Of a DNA stretch of 64,000 nucleotides, positions 17,342 to 24,768 are shown piece after piece (within the stretch, counting starts at the first letter, position 1; the number at the start of each line of letters is the position of its first letter). Below the pieces are notes generated by a model that ran no database searches, had not been told where the DNA came from, and saw only the letters and a program-made list of their open reading frames with translations. The position numbers and the translations under genes were made by a program. The stretch spans positions 2,331,501 to 2,395,500 of the forward strand of contig NZ_CP027229.1 of assembly GCF_002999135.1 (NCBI RefSeq). The letters are read 5' to 3'. The DNA comes from Capnocytophaga sp. oral taxon 878. GTDB lineage: Bacteria > Bacteroidota > Bacteroidia > Flavobacteriales > Flavobacteriaceae.

Positions 17342-17644
17342 TTTGGGGTGGTTTTGTGATGGGATATTTTGGGGGAGGTGGGGAGTATCCTTCGTTTATA
17401 GTTCGTTTATCCTTCGTTATTCGTTCGTTCATTGTTCGTTCATTGTTCGTTAAGGGTTGGGGGGTGTGAGGAGGTGGTTGGGGGGTGCGTGGTGGGAGGG
17501 GTGTGTGAGGGTGTATATTGGGGGGTGGGGGTTGTGTTGGTTTTAACTTATTGAACTATTGGTGAATAGGGCTAACTGTTGATAAATGTGTTTATAACTA
17601 TTTTATTTTTCTGTAGAAGCTATGGTTATATTGGCTAACTTTGC
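17272..17644 (+). repeat. Left direct repeat of the DUF3800 cassette (dispersed repeat copy R3 plus promoter)
   Basis: Nearly identical to 19038-19388; the main difference is an extra 22 bases of GTTCATT units here. Contents in order: terminator hairpin (CTGTTTTCGATACATC ... GTTGAGAAAACAG, T8), G-rich tract, core ATCCTTCGTTTATAGTTCG, G-rich tract, then an AT-rich stretch ending in the promoter box TAACTTTG (17636-17643). Confidence 0.92.
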
Positions 17645-17664
17645 ACTGAAAAAAAAGATTTTTA

Positions 17665-18333
17665 ATGAAGACATTTAATTTCTATTGTGATGAAAGTTGC
17701 CATTTAGAAAATGATAATTTTCCATATATGCTTATTGGTTATGTAAGTAGTGCTTACAACCAAGTAAAACTACATACAGAGAAAATTAAACAACTAAAAA
17801 AAGAGTATTGTATTCCTTATGAATTGAAATGGAATCACCTTTCAAAATCAGCAATGGAACTGTATAAAGAGCTTATAGATTATTTTTTTGCCACTGACTT
17901 ACAGTACAGAGCTATTGTAATAGACAAAAATCAGCTAAAACATCAACAATTTCAACAGACACATGATGATTTTTACTATAAAATGTACTATCAATTAATT
18001 CAGAAAAAACTATCATCTGAATATAATTACAATATTTATTTAGATATAAAGGATACACGAAGTGCAGAGAAAGTAAATGGACTGAAAAACTATTTAAATA
18101 ATAATTTTGTATCTGTTCGTAACCTTCAAAATATACGTTCACATGAAAGTGAATTAATGCAACTTACTGATATTATCACAGGGGCGTTGTCTTACTATTT
18201 GAGAAAAGAAAACAAAGTAATAGCTAAAAACAAAATTGTAGATAGAATAGCACAACACGCAGGACAAGCACTCAACCAATCTAGTCCGAGAAGCGAACAA
18301 AAGTTTAACCTTTTTTTTATAGACTTAAAATAA
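17665..18333 (+). CDS. DUF3800 family protein (putative RNase H-like nuclease)
   Basis: 222 residues. The N-terminus FNFYCDESCHLE carries the (Y/F)xDES motif and the C-terminal part has ESELMQLTDIITGALSYYL, the second conserved block with an acidic residue; both are signatures of DUF3800, predicted RNase H-like metal-dependent nucleases often found on mobile or defence-related DNA. Asp in YLDIKDTR (about 132) is a further candidate ligand. The ATG is 21 bases after the -7 box copied from the nrdD promoter. The next gene starts on the last base of this stop codon (TAATG), so translation is coupled. AT-rich coding unlike neighbours suggests transfer (inference). Confidence 0.8.
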   Translation: MKTFNFYCDESCHLENDNFPYMLIGYVSSAYNQVKLHTEKIKQLKKEYCIPYELKWNHLSKSAMELYKELIDYFFATDLQYRAIVIDKNQLKHQQFQQTHDDFYYKMYYQLIQKKLSSEYNYNIYLDIKDTRSAEKVNGLKNYLNNNFVSVRNLQNIRSHESELMQLTDIITGALSYYLRKENKVIAKNKIVDRIAQHAGQALNQSSPRSEQKFNLFFIDLK

Positions 18334-18854
18334 TGCCACTTAACCAAACTAAGAAATACCCAGAGTTATTAGATATTCTTTCGTTATCAGAAAAAGACAG
18401 AACAGAGTCTTTAAAAATGATTTTCAAAAGAGATATAGAAGAAAATCCTAACTTGAATTTCAGAAATAAAAAAATATATCCTATAAAGGGAGAGGAACCA
18501 AATATGCAATTGCTCTTCACTCACTTAACTACAGAAACTGAAGAAGGTTATACACATCCTAAGAGAGTTTTTGAAAAAGACCGTTCCCAACGATTACATT
18601 GGATAAGATACTTTTTAGAAGAACGGAAAAAAGAAAATGTAGAGGTTTTTTCGGTAGAGGAGCGTGATCAGAAAAAACGACAAAACATTACTCGAACTTA
18701 TCTTTATGACAAAGAGCAAAAATATGTGATAGTACTTGAACCACAAAGAAATCAGCGTGATTACTACTTATTAACCGCTTATTATCTCAACAAAGATTAT
18801 GGAGAGAAAAGTATCAATAAGAAACTCAAATACAAATTAGCTGACGTTTACTAA
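18333..18854 (+). CDS. Hypothetical protein with PBECR-like (Barnase/EndoU/ColE5-RelE type) C-terminus
   Basis: 173 residues, soluble, basic. The C-terminal segment KYVIVLEPQRNQRDYYLLTAYYLNKDYGEKS resembles the closing strands of phage-associated Barnase-EndoU-Colicin-RelE-like nucleases (YxVVL...YYLxTAY), and RLHWIRYFLEE at about 88-98 could hold the earlier catalytic His. The N-terminal 80 residues are not recognised. Function as an RNA-cleaving effector is inference from this weak pattern; it could also be an uncharacterised accessory protein. Start overlaps the DUF3800 stop by one base. Confidence 0.55.
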   Translation: MPLNQTKKYPELLDILSLSEKDRTESLKMIFKRDIEENPNLNFRNKKIYPIKGEEPNMQLLFTHLTTETEEGYTHPKRVFEKDRSQRLHWIRYFLEERKKENVEVFSVEERDQKKRQNITRTYLYDKEQKYVIVLEPQRNQRDYYLLTAYYLNKDYGEKSINKKLKYKLADVY

Positions 18855-18927
18855 AAACCGCAGGGCTCGATAAACTTCTTGGTTTACCGAGCCCCGAAAC
18901 TCCTTCGTCCTTATGGTACGATGAGCG
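18853..18927 (-). ncRNA. Candidate small RNA at the end of the DUF3800 cassette
   Basis: Minus-strand transcript of about 75 bases predicted from a consensus promoter and a strong end. 5' CCGC pairs with 3' GCGG; inside lies GGGCTCGGTAAAC paired with GTTTATCGAGCCC around AAGAA, followed by T5. An inner TCGTACC/GGACGA hairpin is possible. No minus-strand gene follows, so it is a stand-alone RNA. Its tail reaches the stop codon of the upstream + gene. I could not place it in a known RNA family. Confidence 0.55.
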
Positions 18928-18930
18928 GCG

Positions 18931-18961
18931 CAAAGGTACAACTTTTTTTGAAGATGACAAA
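18931..18961 (-). promoter_or_regulatory. Promoter of the small-RNA candidate (TTTG-N19-TACCTTTG)
   Basis: Minus strand TTTG (18961-18958), 19-base spacer, TACCTTTG (18938-18931): a full match to the pattern seen at ffs and rpsU, implying strong constitutive transcription. Confidence 0.75.
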
Positions 18962-19037
18962 TTTTTTAATTGTTTTTTTGGAAAAAATATAAATTTAGTT
19001 GTGTAGAATTCTTTTATTTTGAGTGAAGAAGGGAAAG

Positions 19038-19388
19038 ATATACTGTTTTCGATACATCGGTAGGTGTTGAGAAAACAGTTTTTTTTATGCTTTTTGTGTA
19101 CTTATGATTTGGGGTGGTTTTGTGGTGGGATATTTTGGGGGAGGTGGAGAGTATCCTTCGTTTATAGTTCGTTTATCCTTCGTTATTCGTTCGTTCAGGG
19201 TTGGGGGGTGTGAGGAGGTGGTTGGGGGGTGCGTGTTAGGAGGGGTGTATGAGGGTGTATATTGGGGGGTGGGGGTTGTGTTGGTTTTAACTTATTGAAC
19301 TATTGGTGAATAGGGCTAACTGTTGATAAATGTGTTTATAACTATTTTATTTTTCTGTAGAAGCTATGGTTATATTGGCTAACTTTGC
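19038..19388 (+). repeat. Right direct repeat of the DUF3800 cassette = nrdD promoter region (copy R4)
   Basis: Same order of parts as 17272-17644 and nearly identical in sequence. It ends with the nrdD -7 box TAACTTTG (19380-19387). The frame of 64 codons inside is repeat sequence, not a gene. Between this and the small RNA lie about 75 bases of AT-rich spacer. Confidence 0.92.
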
Positions 19389-19412
19389 GGCGATAAAATA
19401 ACACAAATAATT

Positions 19413-21203
19413 ATGAGTAAATTCACAAAACTTACTGAAAAACAACTTACTACGAAGCGTAATTTTATTGAAAATTACCTTACTTCACACAATGCTGCTA
19501 CGGGTTCCCTCTTTGATGCTAATGCGAATGTAGCTCATAAAAATATTGCTACTATGGAGGCTGAACTTAATAAGGATATTAACATACAGGTGAACCGCTC
19601 GCTTGTTTCGCACAAGATTGAGGAGCTGTTTGGTAGGGGGCTTGCGGAGGAATATATTCGTCAGATTGAGGAGCATGAGATTTATGTGCATGATGAGACG
19701 AGCTTGAAGCCTTATTGTGTAAGTGTATCGATGTATCCTTTGTTATTGGAGGGATTGTTAAAGTTGGGTGGTGAGAGTAAAGCGCCTCGGCACTTGGCGA
19801 GTTATTGTGGTTCGTTTGTGAACTTTTTATTTTCGGTATCGTCACAGTTTGCGGGTGCGGTGGCTACGGTAGAATTTTTGATGTATTTTGATTATTTTGC
19901 TCGGAAGGATTTTGGTATAGATTACCTTGATGTGCATCGTGATGTGATTGAGAATGAGCTTCAGCATGTGGTATATGCTATCAATCAGCCTGCTGCGGCG
20001 CGTGGATATCAGTCTGTTTTTTGGAATATATCATTATATGATCGTCCTTATTTTGATTCGATGTTTGGTACCTTTGTATATCCTGATGGTAGTAGGCCTG
20101 AATATGAATCATTGGATAGGTTGCAACGTTTTTTTATGCATTGGTTTAATATTGAGCGTAGTAAGGCGATACTTACATTTCCGGTAGTAACGGCTGCTAT
20201 GCTTACTAAGGATAAGAGGGTGTATGATGAGGCTTTTGGTAGGTTTTGTGCTAAAGAATTGAGTGAGGGGAATGCTTTTTTTATTTACCAATCGGATAAT
20301 GCGGATTCATTGGCGAGCTGTTGTAGGTTGCGCAATGAGATTTCGGACAATACTTTTAGTTACTCATTGGGTGCGGGAGGGGTTTCGACAGGTAGTATTA
20401 ATGTGATTACTATCAATATGAATAGGTTGTACCAAAAGGGCTTATCATTGGAGCGTACTTTGGATAATATTCATAAGTACCAAGTGGCTTACCGTGCTAT
20501 AGTGCAAGATTATAAGGATGCTGGTATGCTGCCGGTGTATGATGCTGGGTTTATTTCATTGGATAAGCAATTTCTTACCATAGGTATTAATGGGATGGTA
20601 GAGGCTGCTGAGTTTTTGGGGATTGAGATATCGGATAACGCAAATTATAAGGCGTTTATTAACAAGAACCTGAAACTTATATATGATAAGAATAAGGAGG
20701 CTAAGGCTAAATATGGCTTTATGTTTAATACGGAGTTTGTTCCTGCCGAGAATTTGGGTGTGAAGAATGCTGCTTGGGATAAGGCTGATGGGCTTATGGT
20801 GCCTCGTGATTGTTATAACTCATATTTTTACATAGTAGAAGATGATAGCTTGAATATTATTGATAAGTTCTACCTTCATGGGAATGATTATATACAGTAT
20901 TTGGATGGGGGCTCGGCTTATCATTGTAATTTGGAGGAATATCCTACGCAAGAGGGTTTTTATAAACTGCTGAATGTAGCTGCGCAAACTGGTTGTAATT
21001 ATTTCTGCTTTAATATATGCGTAACTGTGTGCAATGACTGTGGGTATATAAATAAACATACTCATAACCATTGTACTGAATGTGGATCGGGTAATGTAGA
21101 TTATGCTACGCGTGTGATAGGGTATTTAAAGCGTATTACTAATTTCTCAAAAGACCGACAGGTAGAGGCTAAAAAGCGCTATTATGCAAATGCTGCGGTA
21201 TAG
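19413..21203 (+). CDS. nrdD: Anaerobic ribonucleoside-triphosphate reductase (class III)
   Basis: 596-residue glycyl-radical enzyme making dNTPs without oxygen. Visible parts: active-site region SLASCCRLRN (about 303-312), a C-terminal zinc ribbon with two CxxC pairs (CNDC and CTEC, about 545-560) and the glycyl-radical loop RVIGYLKR with the radical Gly at about 570. It lacks the ~100-residue N-terminal ATP-cone of enterobacterial NrdD, so dATP inhibition by that domain is not expected. It overlaps nrdG by 20 bases. Expressed from the promoter that ends the direct repeat. Confidence 0.97.
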   Translation: MSKFTKLTEKQLTTKRNFIENYLTSHNAATGSLFDANANVAHKNIATMEAELNKDINIQVNRSLVSHKIEELFGRGLAEEYIRQIEEHEIYVHDETSLKPYCVSVSMYPLLLEGLLKLGGESKAPRHLASYCGSFVNFLFSVSSQFAGAVATVEFLMYFDYFARKDFGIDYLDVHRDVIENELQHVVYAINQPAAARGYQSVFWNISLYDRPYFDSMFGTFVYPDGSRPEYESLDRLQRFFMHWFNIERSKAILTFPVVTAAMLTKDKRVYDEAFGRFCAKELSEGNAFFIYQSDNADSLASCCRLRNEISDNTFSYSLGAGGVSTGSINVITINMNRLYQKGLSLERTLDNIHKYQVAYRAIVQDYKDAGMLPVYDAGFISLDKQFLTIGINGMVEAAEFLGIEISDNANYKAFINKNLKLIYDKNKEAKAKYGFMFNTEFVPAENLGVKNAAWDKADGLMVPRDCYNSYFYIVEDDSLNIIDKFYLHGNDYIQYLDGGSAYHCNLEEYPTQEGFYKLLNVAAQTGCNYFCFNICVTVCNDCGYINKHTHNHCTECGSGNVDYATRVIGYLKRITNFSKDRQVEAKKRYYANAAV

Positions 21204-21654
21204 TAGTTATAATATAGTATTGCAAGAAGTACCTAACGAAATATCTTTGTGTTTTACTATTACTGGTTGTAAGTTGGCGTGCGAGGGTTGCCATTCCGAA
21301 TATACTTGGGATGGCAGTAAGGGAGAAGTGCTTACTAATGAATTGTTACAAAGCCTTCTTACCAAATACAATGGTATGATAAGCTGTGTGCTTTTTATGG
21401 GTGGGGAGTGGGAGGCCGATAGGCTGCTATCACTTATCTTTCAGGTAAAATGTAAGCAACTTAAAACTGCCCTCTACACAGGGTTAAACCTCAAACAAGT
21501 GCAACGCCAATGCCCTGAACTCCTTGCTTGCTTGGATTATATTAAAACTGGAAAATGGTTACCTAAGCTTGGTGGTTTAAATAGTCCTACTACCAACCAG
21601 GAGTTCCTGAACTTACAAACTGGTGAAGTGATGAATTACCTTTTCAGAAAATAA
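21184..21654 (+). CDS. nrdG: Anaerobic ribonucleotide reductase activating protein (radical SAM)
   Basis: 156 residues. The [4Fe-4S] motif GCKLACEGCHSEYTW has cysteines at about 29, 33 and 36 in the CxxxCxxC spacing; MGGEWE and LKTALYTG are further radical-SAM strands. It uses S-adenosylmethionine to install the glycyl radical in NrdD. The start lies inside nrdD (20-base overlap); ATG 21184 and 21190 are both possible. Confidence 0.95.
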   Translation: MQMLRYSSYNIVLQEVPNEISLCFTITGCKLACEGCHSEYTWDGSKGEVLTNELLQSLLTKYNGMISCVLFMGGEWEADRLLSLIFQVKCKQLKTALYTGLNLKQVQRQCPELLACLDYIKTGKWLPKLGGLNSPTTNQEFLNLQTGEVMNYLFRK

Positions 21655-21668
21655 ACTTATTATTAATG

Positions 21669-21715
21669 AATTAGCCAATGAATAGCAATTAAGTATAGCT
21701 ATTCATTGGCTAATT
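21669..21715. terminator. Bidirectional terminator between nrdG and the araC-type gene
   Basis: Perfect 18-bp stem: AATTAGCCAATGAATAGC (21669-21686) with its complement at 21698-21715, loop of 11, T-run on the + side. The last codons of the minus-strand gene are in the right arm. Confidence 0.9.
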
Positions 21716-22652
21716 TTTTGGGGCTTATACCAAATTTCTTCTTAAAAGCACTTGAAAAATGTGATACATAGTCATAACCACAGGCTAAGGCTATTTCAGT
21801 TACTGTTTTGTTACCTTCTTTTAATAGTTTTTGTGCTAGTTGCATCTTATAATCATACAGATAACCAAAAACTGTTGTACCAAATACTTCTTTAAACCCA
21901 TAACATAGTTTTTTCTCATTCACCCCTACAGCTCGTGCCAAATCAGTAATGCTAAGGCTTGTTTCCAAATTGGCAGTGATAAGTTGTTGCACTTGATGCA
22001 TTTTATCTATATCTGTTTGGCTTTTACAATAAGTATGCTGCTTAGGCAATGCTTCTGCTTGTCCTAATTGTAATAAGAAAAGCTCTTGCACTTTTAAATC
22101 AGCGTATGGGCGTGCTGCCTTACCCATTAATGTTGCCTGCTGTAGCTGTCCTAAGGCTGTTTGAATAGCAAAAGTAATAGGAATGGTTTTTTGAGGAGAG
22201 AGAATAAAGTTACCCCCACGTTCATACTGCTCATAGTAAGAAGCAAATACTTCTGGATATGCATTAGCCATCAGTTCAAACTGTTGGGCATCTATAGCAA
22301 GAGTAAACACTTCAATAGTATCAGTATGATGAAAAACATCTTTCCCATAACAAGGTTCATTGCCAAAAAATATATTATGAGTACCTGCTTTGGCAAGGCA
22401 ATACTGCCCGTCAATCTCTATTTGCAGCCCCTTACAGGTTTGGGTTATGAAATATAATCGCACCGACGGAATATCAATCAATCCTTTAAAACTTACATCT
22501 TCCTTTATATGCGCTAGCCACCGATAGTAAGTATAACTGCCTATTAGTTCTTGTTCCAATACAAAAGTACCTATTTTATCACTCACTCCATTGTAATAAT
22601 TACGTAGGTCTTCTTCATTATTTACCAAAGGTAATTGTATTTCATTCTTCAT
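21699..22652 (-). CDS. AraC family transcriptional regulator
   Basis: 317 residues. The C-terminal ~95 residues carry two helix-turn-helix units (LSITDLARAVGVNEKKLCYGFKEVFG and TVTEIALACGYDYVSHFSSAFKKKFGISP), the standard AraC/XylS DNA-binding domain. The N-terminal ~215 residues are an unassigned sensing domain of the kind seen in siderophore or iron regulators (a weak resemblance only). Divergent from the genes at 22.8-23.8 kb, so it probably controls them. Confidence 0.9.
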   Translation of the reverse strand: MKNEIQLPLVNNEEDLRNYYNGVSDKIGTFVLEQELIGSYTYYRWLAHIKEDVSFKGLIDIPSVRLYFITQTCKGLQIEIDGQYCLAKAGTHNIFFGNEPCYGKDVFHHTDTIEVFTLAIDAQQFELMANAYPEVFASYYEQYERGGNFILSPQKTIPITFAIQTALGQLQQATLMGKAARPYADLKVQELFLLQLGQAEALPKQHTYCKSQTDIDKMHQVQQLITANLETSLSITDLARAVGVNEKKLCYGFKEVFGTTVFGYLYDYKMQLAQKLLKEGNKTVTEIALACGYDYVSHFSSAFKKKFGISPKKLANE

Positions 22653-22722
22653 AAAATAGAAAAAGCTAATTAGATTTAAAAAATAGCCATTCAGTTATAA
22701 CACTCGTAGTACTTATTTATAC

Positions 22723-22730
22723 TACATTTG
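22723..22730 (+). promoter_or_regulatory. -7 box TACATTTG without a -33 element (likely activator-dependent)
   Basis: TACATTTG matches TAnnTTTG, but no TTG lies 17-21 bases upstream. In the divergent spacer with the AraC-type gene this fits an activated promoter; inference. Confidence 0.5.
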
Positions 22731-22777
22731 CATCCTGAAATCTATTAATTAGAACAAAATTAAATAATATATTCCAA

Positions 22778-22966
22778 ATGACCAAATTAATTAATTTTTT
22801 AATCCTATCATTACCCTTCCCTATTATTGCTCAATGTAATAACCAAATAATATTTACCTCTTTCAGTACCAACAAACGCAGACTATTCTCCTACAACCCC
22901 ACCACCGGCACAACCCAGCAAATACTAACCACTATATGTAACCCAACCTTCTTCCACACTTGGTAA
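22778..22966 (+). pseudogene. Truncated TolB/WD40-like secreted protein (5' remnant)
   Basis: 62 codons: signal peptide (MTKLINFLILSLPFPIIAQ) then NQIIFTSFSTNKRRLFSYNPTTGTTQQIL, which is the first blade pattern of TolB-like propellers (IIFTSxRxGxxxLYxYNPxTGxxxQIT). The frame ends after NPTFFHTW, exactly where SPDG would follow in family members. It is probably a deleted gene whose promoter now serves the next gene. Confidence 0.5.
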
Positions 22967-22977
22967 ACATAAATAAT

Positions 22978-23787
22978 ATGAATAAAATACCCGAAACTAT
23001 GCTTATAACCCTATGGGCTAAAGCAACTGAAAATCAAGAACGCAAACCCCTATTACGCGACCCAAAAGCTGCCGAAATCATTGCCAAAATAAACTATGAT
23101 TTCACCAAATTCAAAAAAGCCAAATTCTCGCAGGCAGGCGTATGCATACGCGCACACCTCATTGATCAGGAAACCCGTAACTTCATATCCCAGCACCCCG
23201 ATGCAGTTATAATCCAACTCGGTGCAGGACTCGATGCCCGTTATGAGCGTTTAGGCAACCCCACCGTCACCCATTGGTACGATCTGGATTTGCCCGAAGT
23301 AATTGCCATACGAAAACAGTTTTTCCAAGAAACCGATAATCACAGCTTCTTAGCAATGTCATTATTCGATACCGCTTGGATACAGCTCGTAAAATCCCAC
23401 CACAAGCCAGTCCTTATCATTATCGAAGGCGTACTTATGTATTTTCCACCCGCTCAGGTAAAAGATTTTATGCTGCATCTCACCCGCGAATTTGATACAG
23501 CCACCCTCCTTTTTGATATGCTCGCCTACGCCCTAGTAGGGCACGCCAAAAACCACGATAGCCTTAGCGCTATGGACAAAGACCGCCGCCCCGAGTTTCA
23601 ATGGAGCGAAAAAGATAGCCTCACCCTACAACAATGGCACCCCAAACTAAAAGTAACCAAAGAATATTTTATGAGCGATTACAACCAAGGCCGCTACCCT
23701 TTCATATTCCGAATGCTATACAAAATACCCTATTTCTACAAGCGCTTTAATCAAAGAGTGCTTACAGTAACTATAACCAATGTATAG
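22978..23787 (+). CDS. LCM/PPM1 family S-adenosylmethionine methyltransferase
   Basis: 269 residues from ATG 22978. Core motifs of the leucine-carboxyl-methyltransferase-like family: FSQAGVCIRAHLID, VIIQLGAGLDARYERL (SAM-binding GAGLDaR), YDLDLPEVIAIRK and IIEGVLMYFPPAQVK. In bacteria such enzymes modify small molecules; substrate unknown. Coding strand is strongly AC-rich. Starts 11 bases after the TolB remnant stop and is presumably read from the same promoter under AraC control. Confidence 0.85.
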   Translation: MNKIPETMLITLWAKATENQERKPLLRDPKAAEIIAKINYDFTKFKKAKFSQAGVCIRAHLIDQETRNFISQHPDAVIIQLGAGLDARYERLGNPTVTHWYDLDLPEVIAIRKQFFQETDNHSFLAMSLFDTAWIQLVKSHHKPVLIIIEGVLMYFPPAQVKDFMLHLTREFDTATLLFDMLAYALVGHAKNHDSLSAMDKDRRPEFQWSEKDSLTLQQWHPKLKVTKEYFMSDYNQGRYPFIFRMLYKIPYFYKRFNQRVLTVTITNV

Positions 23788-23810
23788 CCTTACACACATC
23801 AATCCTTAAC

Positions 23811-24290
23811 AAAACAGCTGCTAAACCCCACCTTTAGCAGCTGTTTTCCTTATAAGCCAACCCCACTCTCCCCTAATCCCACCCCATCTAACTCCTATCC
23901 CCTACCTCCTACCCCCTAAATTACGAATAATGCAAAAATCACCTTCCTCCCATCTATCCCCCACCCCCTAACATCTCCCCCTAATAATCAGCCTATTACA
24001 CCCCTACCCTCTTACCACTTATCTCTTATCTATTACCTACTTTAAACGAACCTATAACGAAGGATAAACGAACTATAAACGAAGGATAACCCTCACCTCC
24101 TTGATTTCCAGCCCCTTCAACCCCACCCTCACCCTTTGCATTATCCGCAACCAAATCCCCCAAACCTTACATTTTTCTCACCCTTTTCGCATTTTATCCC
24201 CATTTTTCTCAACCACTATCTCCTATCCCCTATCCTCTAACTCCTAACTCCTCCTACCCCCTCTTATCTCACTAAAAAAAATAAAAAAAA
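23811..24290 (-). repeat. Dispersed intergenic repeat, copy R5
   Basis: Full-length, G-rich on the minus strand. Contains a terminator hairpin for the methyltransferase (AAAACAGCTGCTAAA / TTTAGCAGCTGTTTT, 23811-23846), GCATTATTCG near 23925, the ATCCTTCGTTTATAGTTCG core near 24055-24095 and TTGCGGATAATGCAAA near 24135. No gene in the 23,788-24,353 gap. Confidence 0.88.
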
Positions 24291-24321
24291 TTTGTCAATT
24301 AAAAAATATTTCGTACCTTTG
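24291..24321 (+). promoter_or_regulatory. rpsU promoter (TTTG-N19-TACCTTTG)
   Basis: TTTG 24291-24294, 19-base spacer, TACCTTTG 24314-24321; full consensus. Confidence 0.8.
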
Positions 24322-24335
24322 CGCCCTGAAAATTG

Positions 24336-24345
24336 AAAGGAGGTG
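24336..24345 (+). promoter_or_regulatory. Strong Shine-Dalgarno sequence of rpsU
   Basis: AAAGGAGGTG lies 8 bases before ATG 24354, a perfect match to the anti-SD. No other gene examined here has a comparable site. It also decides the start: the TTG at 24333 lies before it. Confidence 0.9.
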
Positions 24346-24353
24346 TATTAAGT

Positions 24354-24548
24354 ATGTTAATAATCCCAATTAAAGACGGCGAAAGCATTGATAAAGCCCT
24401 AAAACGTTACAAACGTAAATTCGACCGCACAGGTGTAGTACGCCAGCTACGTGAAAAACAACATTTCACCAAGCCATCAGTACGCCGCCGTAACGAAATA
24501 CAAAAGGCTCAATACATTCAGCACTTACGCGATCAAGAAGAAATATAA
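24354..24548 (+). CDS. rpsU: 30S ribosomal protein bS21
   Basis: 64-residue basic protein of the small subunit platform. MLIIPIKDGESIDKALKRYK and the RRRNEIQKAQYI helix are family-typical. In Bacteroidota bS21 helps to sequester the 3' end of 16S rRNA so that SD sequences are ignored; a strong SD on rpsU is thought to provide autoregulation. Start chosen by the SD and by family length. Confidence 0.96.
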   Translation: MLIIPIKDGESIDKALKRYKRKFDRTGVVRQLREKQHFTKPSVRRRNEIQKAQYIQHLRDQEEI

Positions 24549-24572
24549 CTTTTGTTATAAAAATATTCTAGA

Positions 24573-24616
24573 AGAGTTAGCAGGTAAGATATACTTATTT
24601 GCCTAACTCTTTTTTA
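24573..24616 (+). terminator. rpsU terminator
   Basis: AGAGTTAG (24573-24580) pairs with CTAACTCT (24603-24610), with an inner GGTAAG/CTTATT stem, followed by a T-run. Confidence 0.75.
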
Positions 24617-24689
24617 CTTTATGGCACTGTATTTCAGTAAGTTATAAATAAACGCTGAAAAATATCACAAATTTTTCTACAAAAATATT

Positions 24690-24719
24690 TTGCCAATTCA
24701 AAAAAAAGTATTACTTTTG
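24690..24719 (+). promoter_or_regulatory. Promoter of the BspA-like lipoprotein (TTG-N19-TACTTTTG)
   Basis: TTG 24690-24692, 19-base spacer, TACTTTTG 24712-24719, with an AT-rich leader of about 45 bases to the ATG. Confidence 0.75.
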
Positions 24720-24768
24720 TAGCACATTAAGAAAGAATAATTAATTTTAATATTAAAAAAATTTAGCA

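Noticed and set aside
19104-19298. Open frame of 64 codons upstream of nrdD
   Set aside because: Glycine/valine-rich translation of the G-rich repeat R4.
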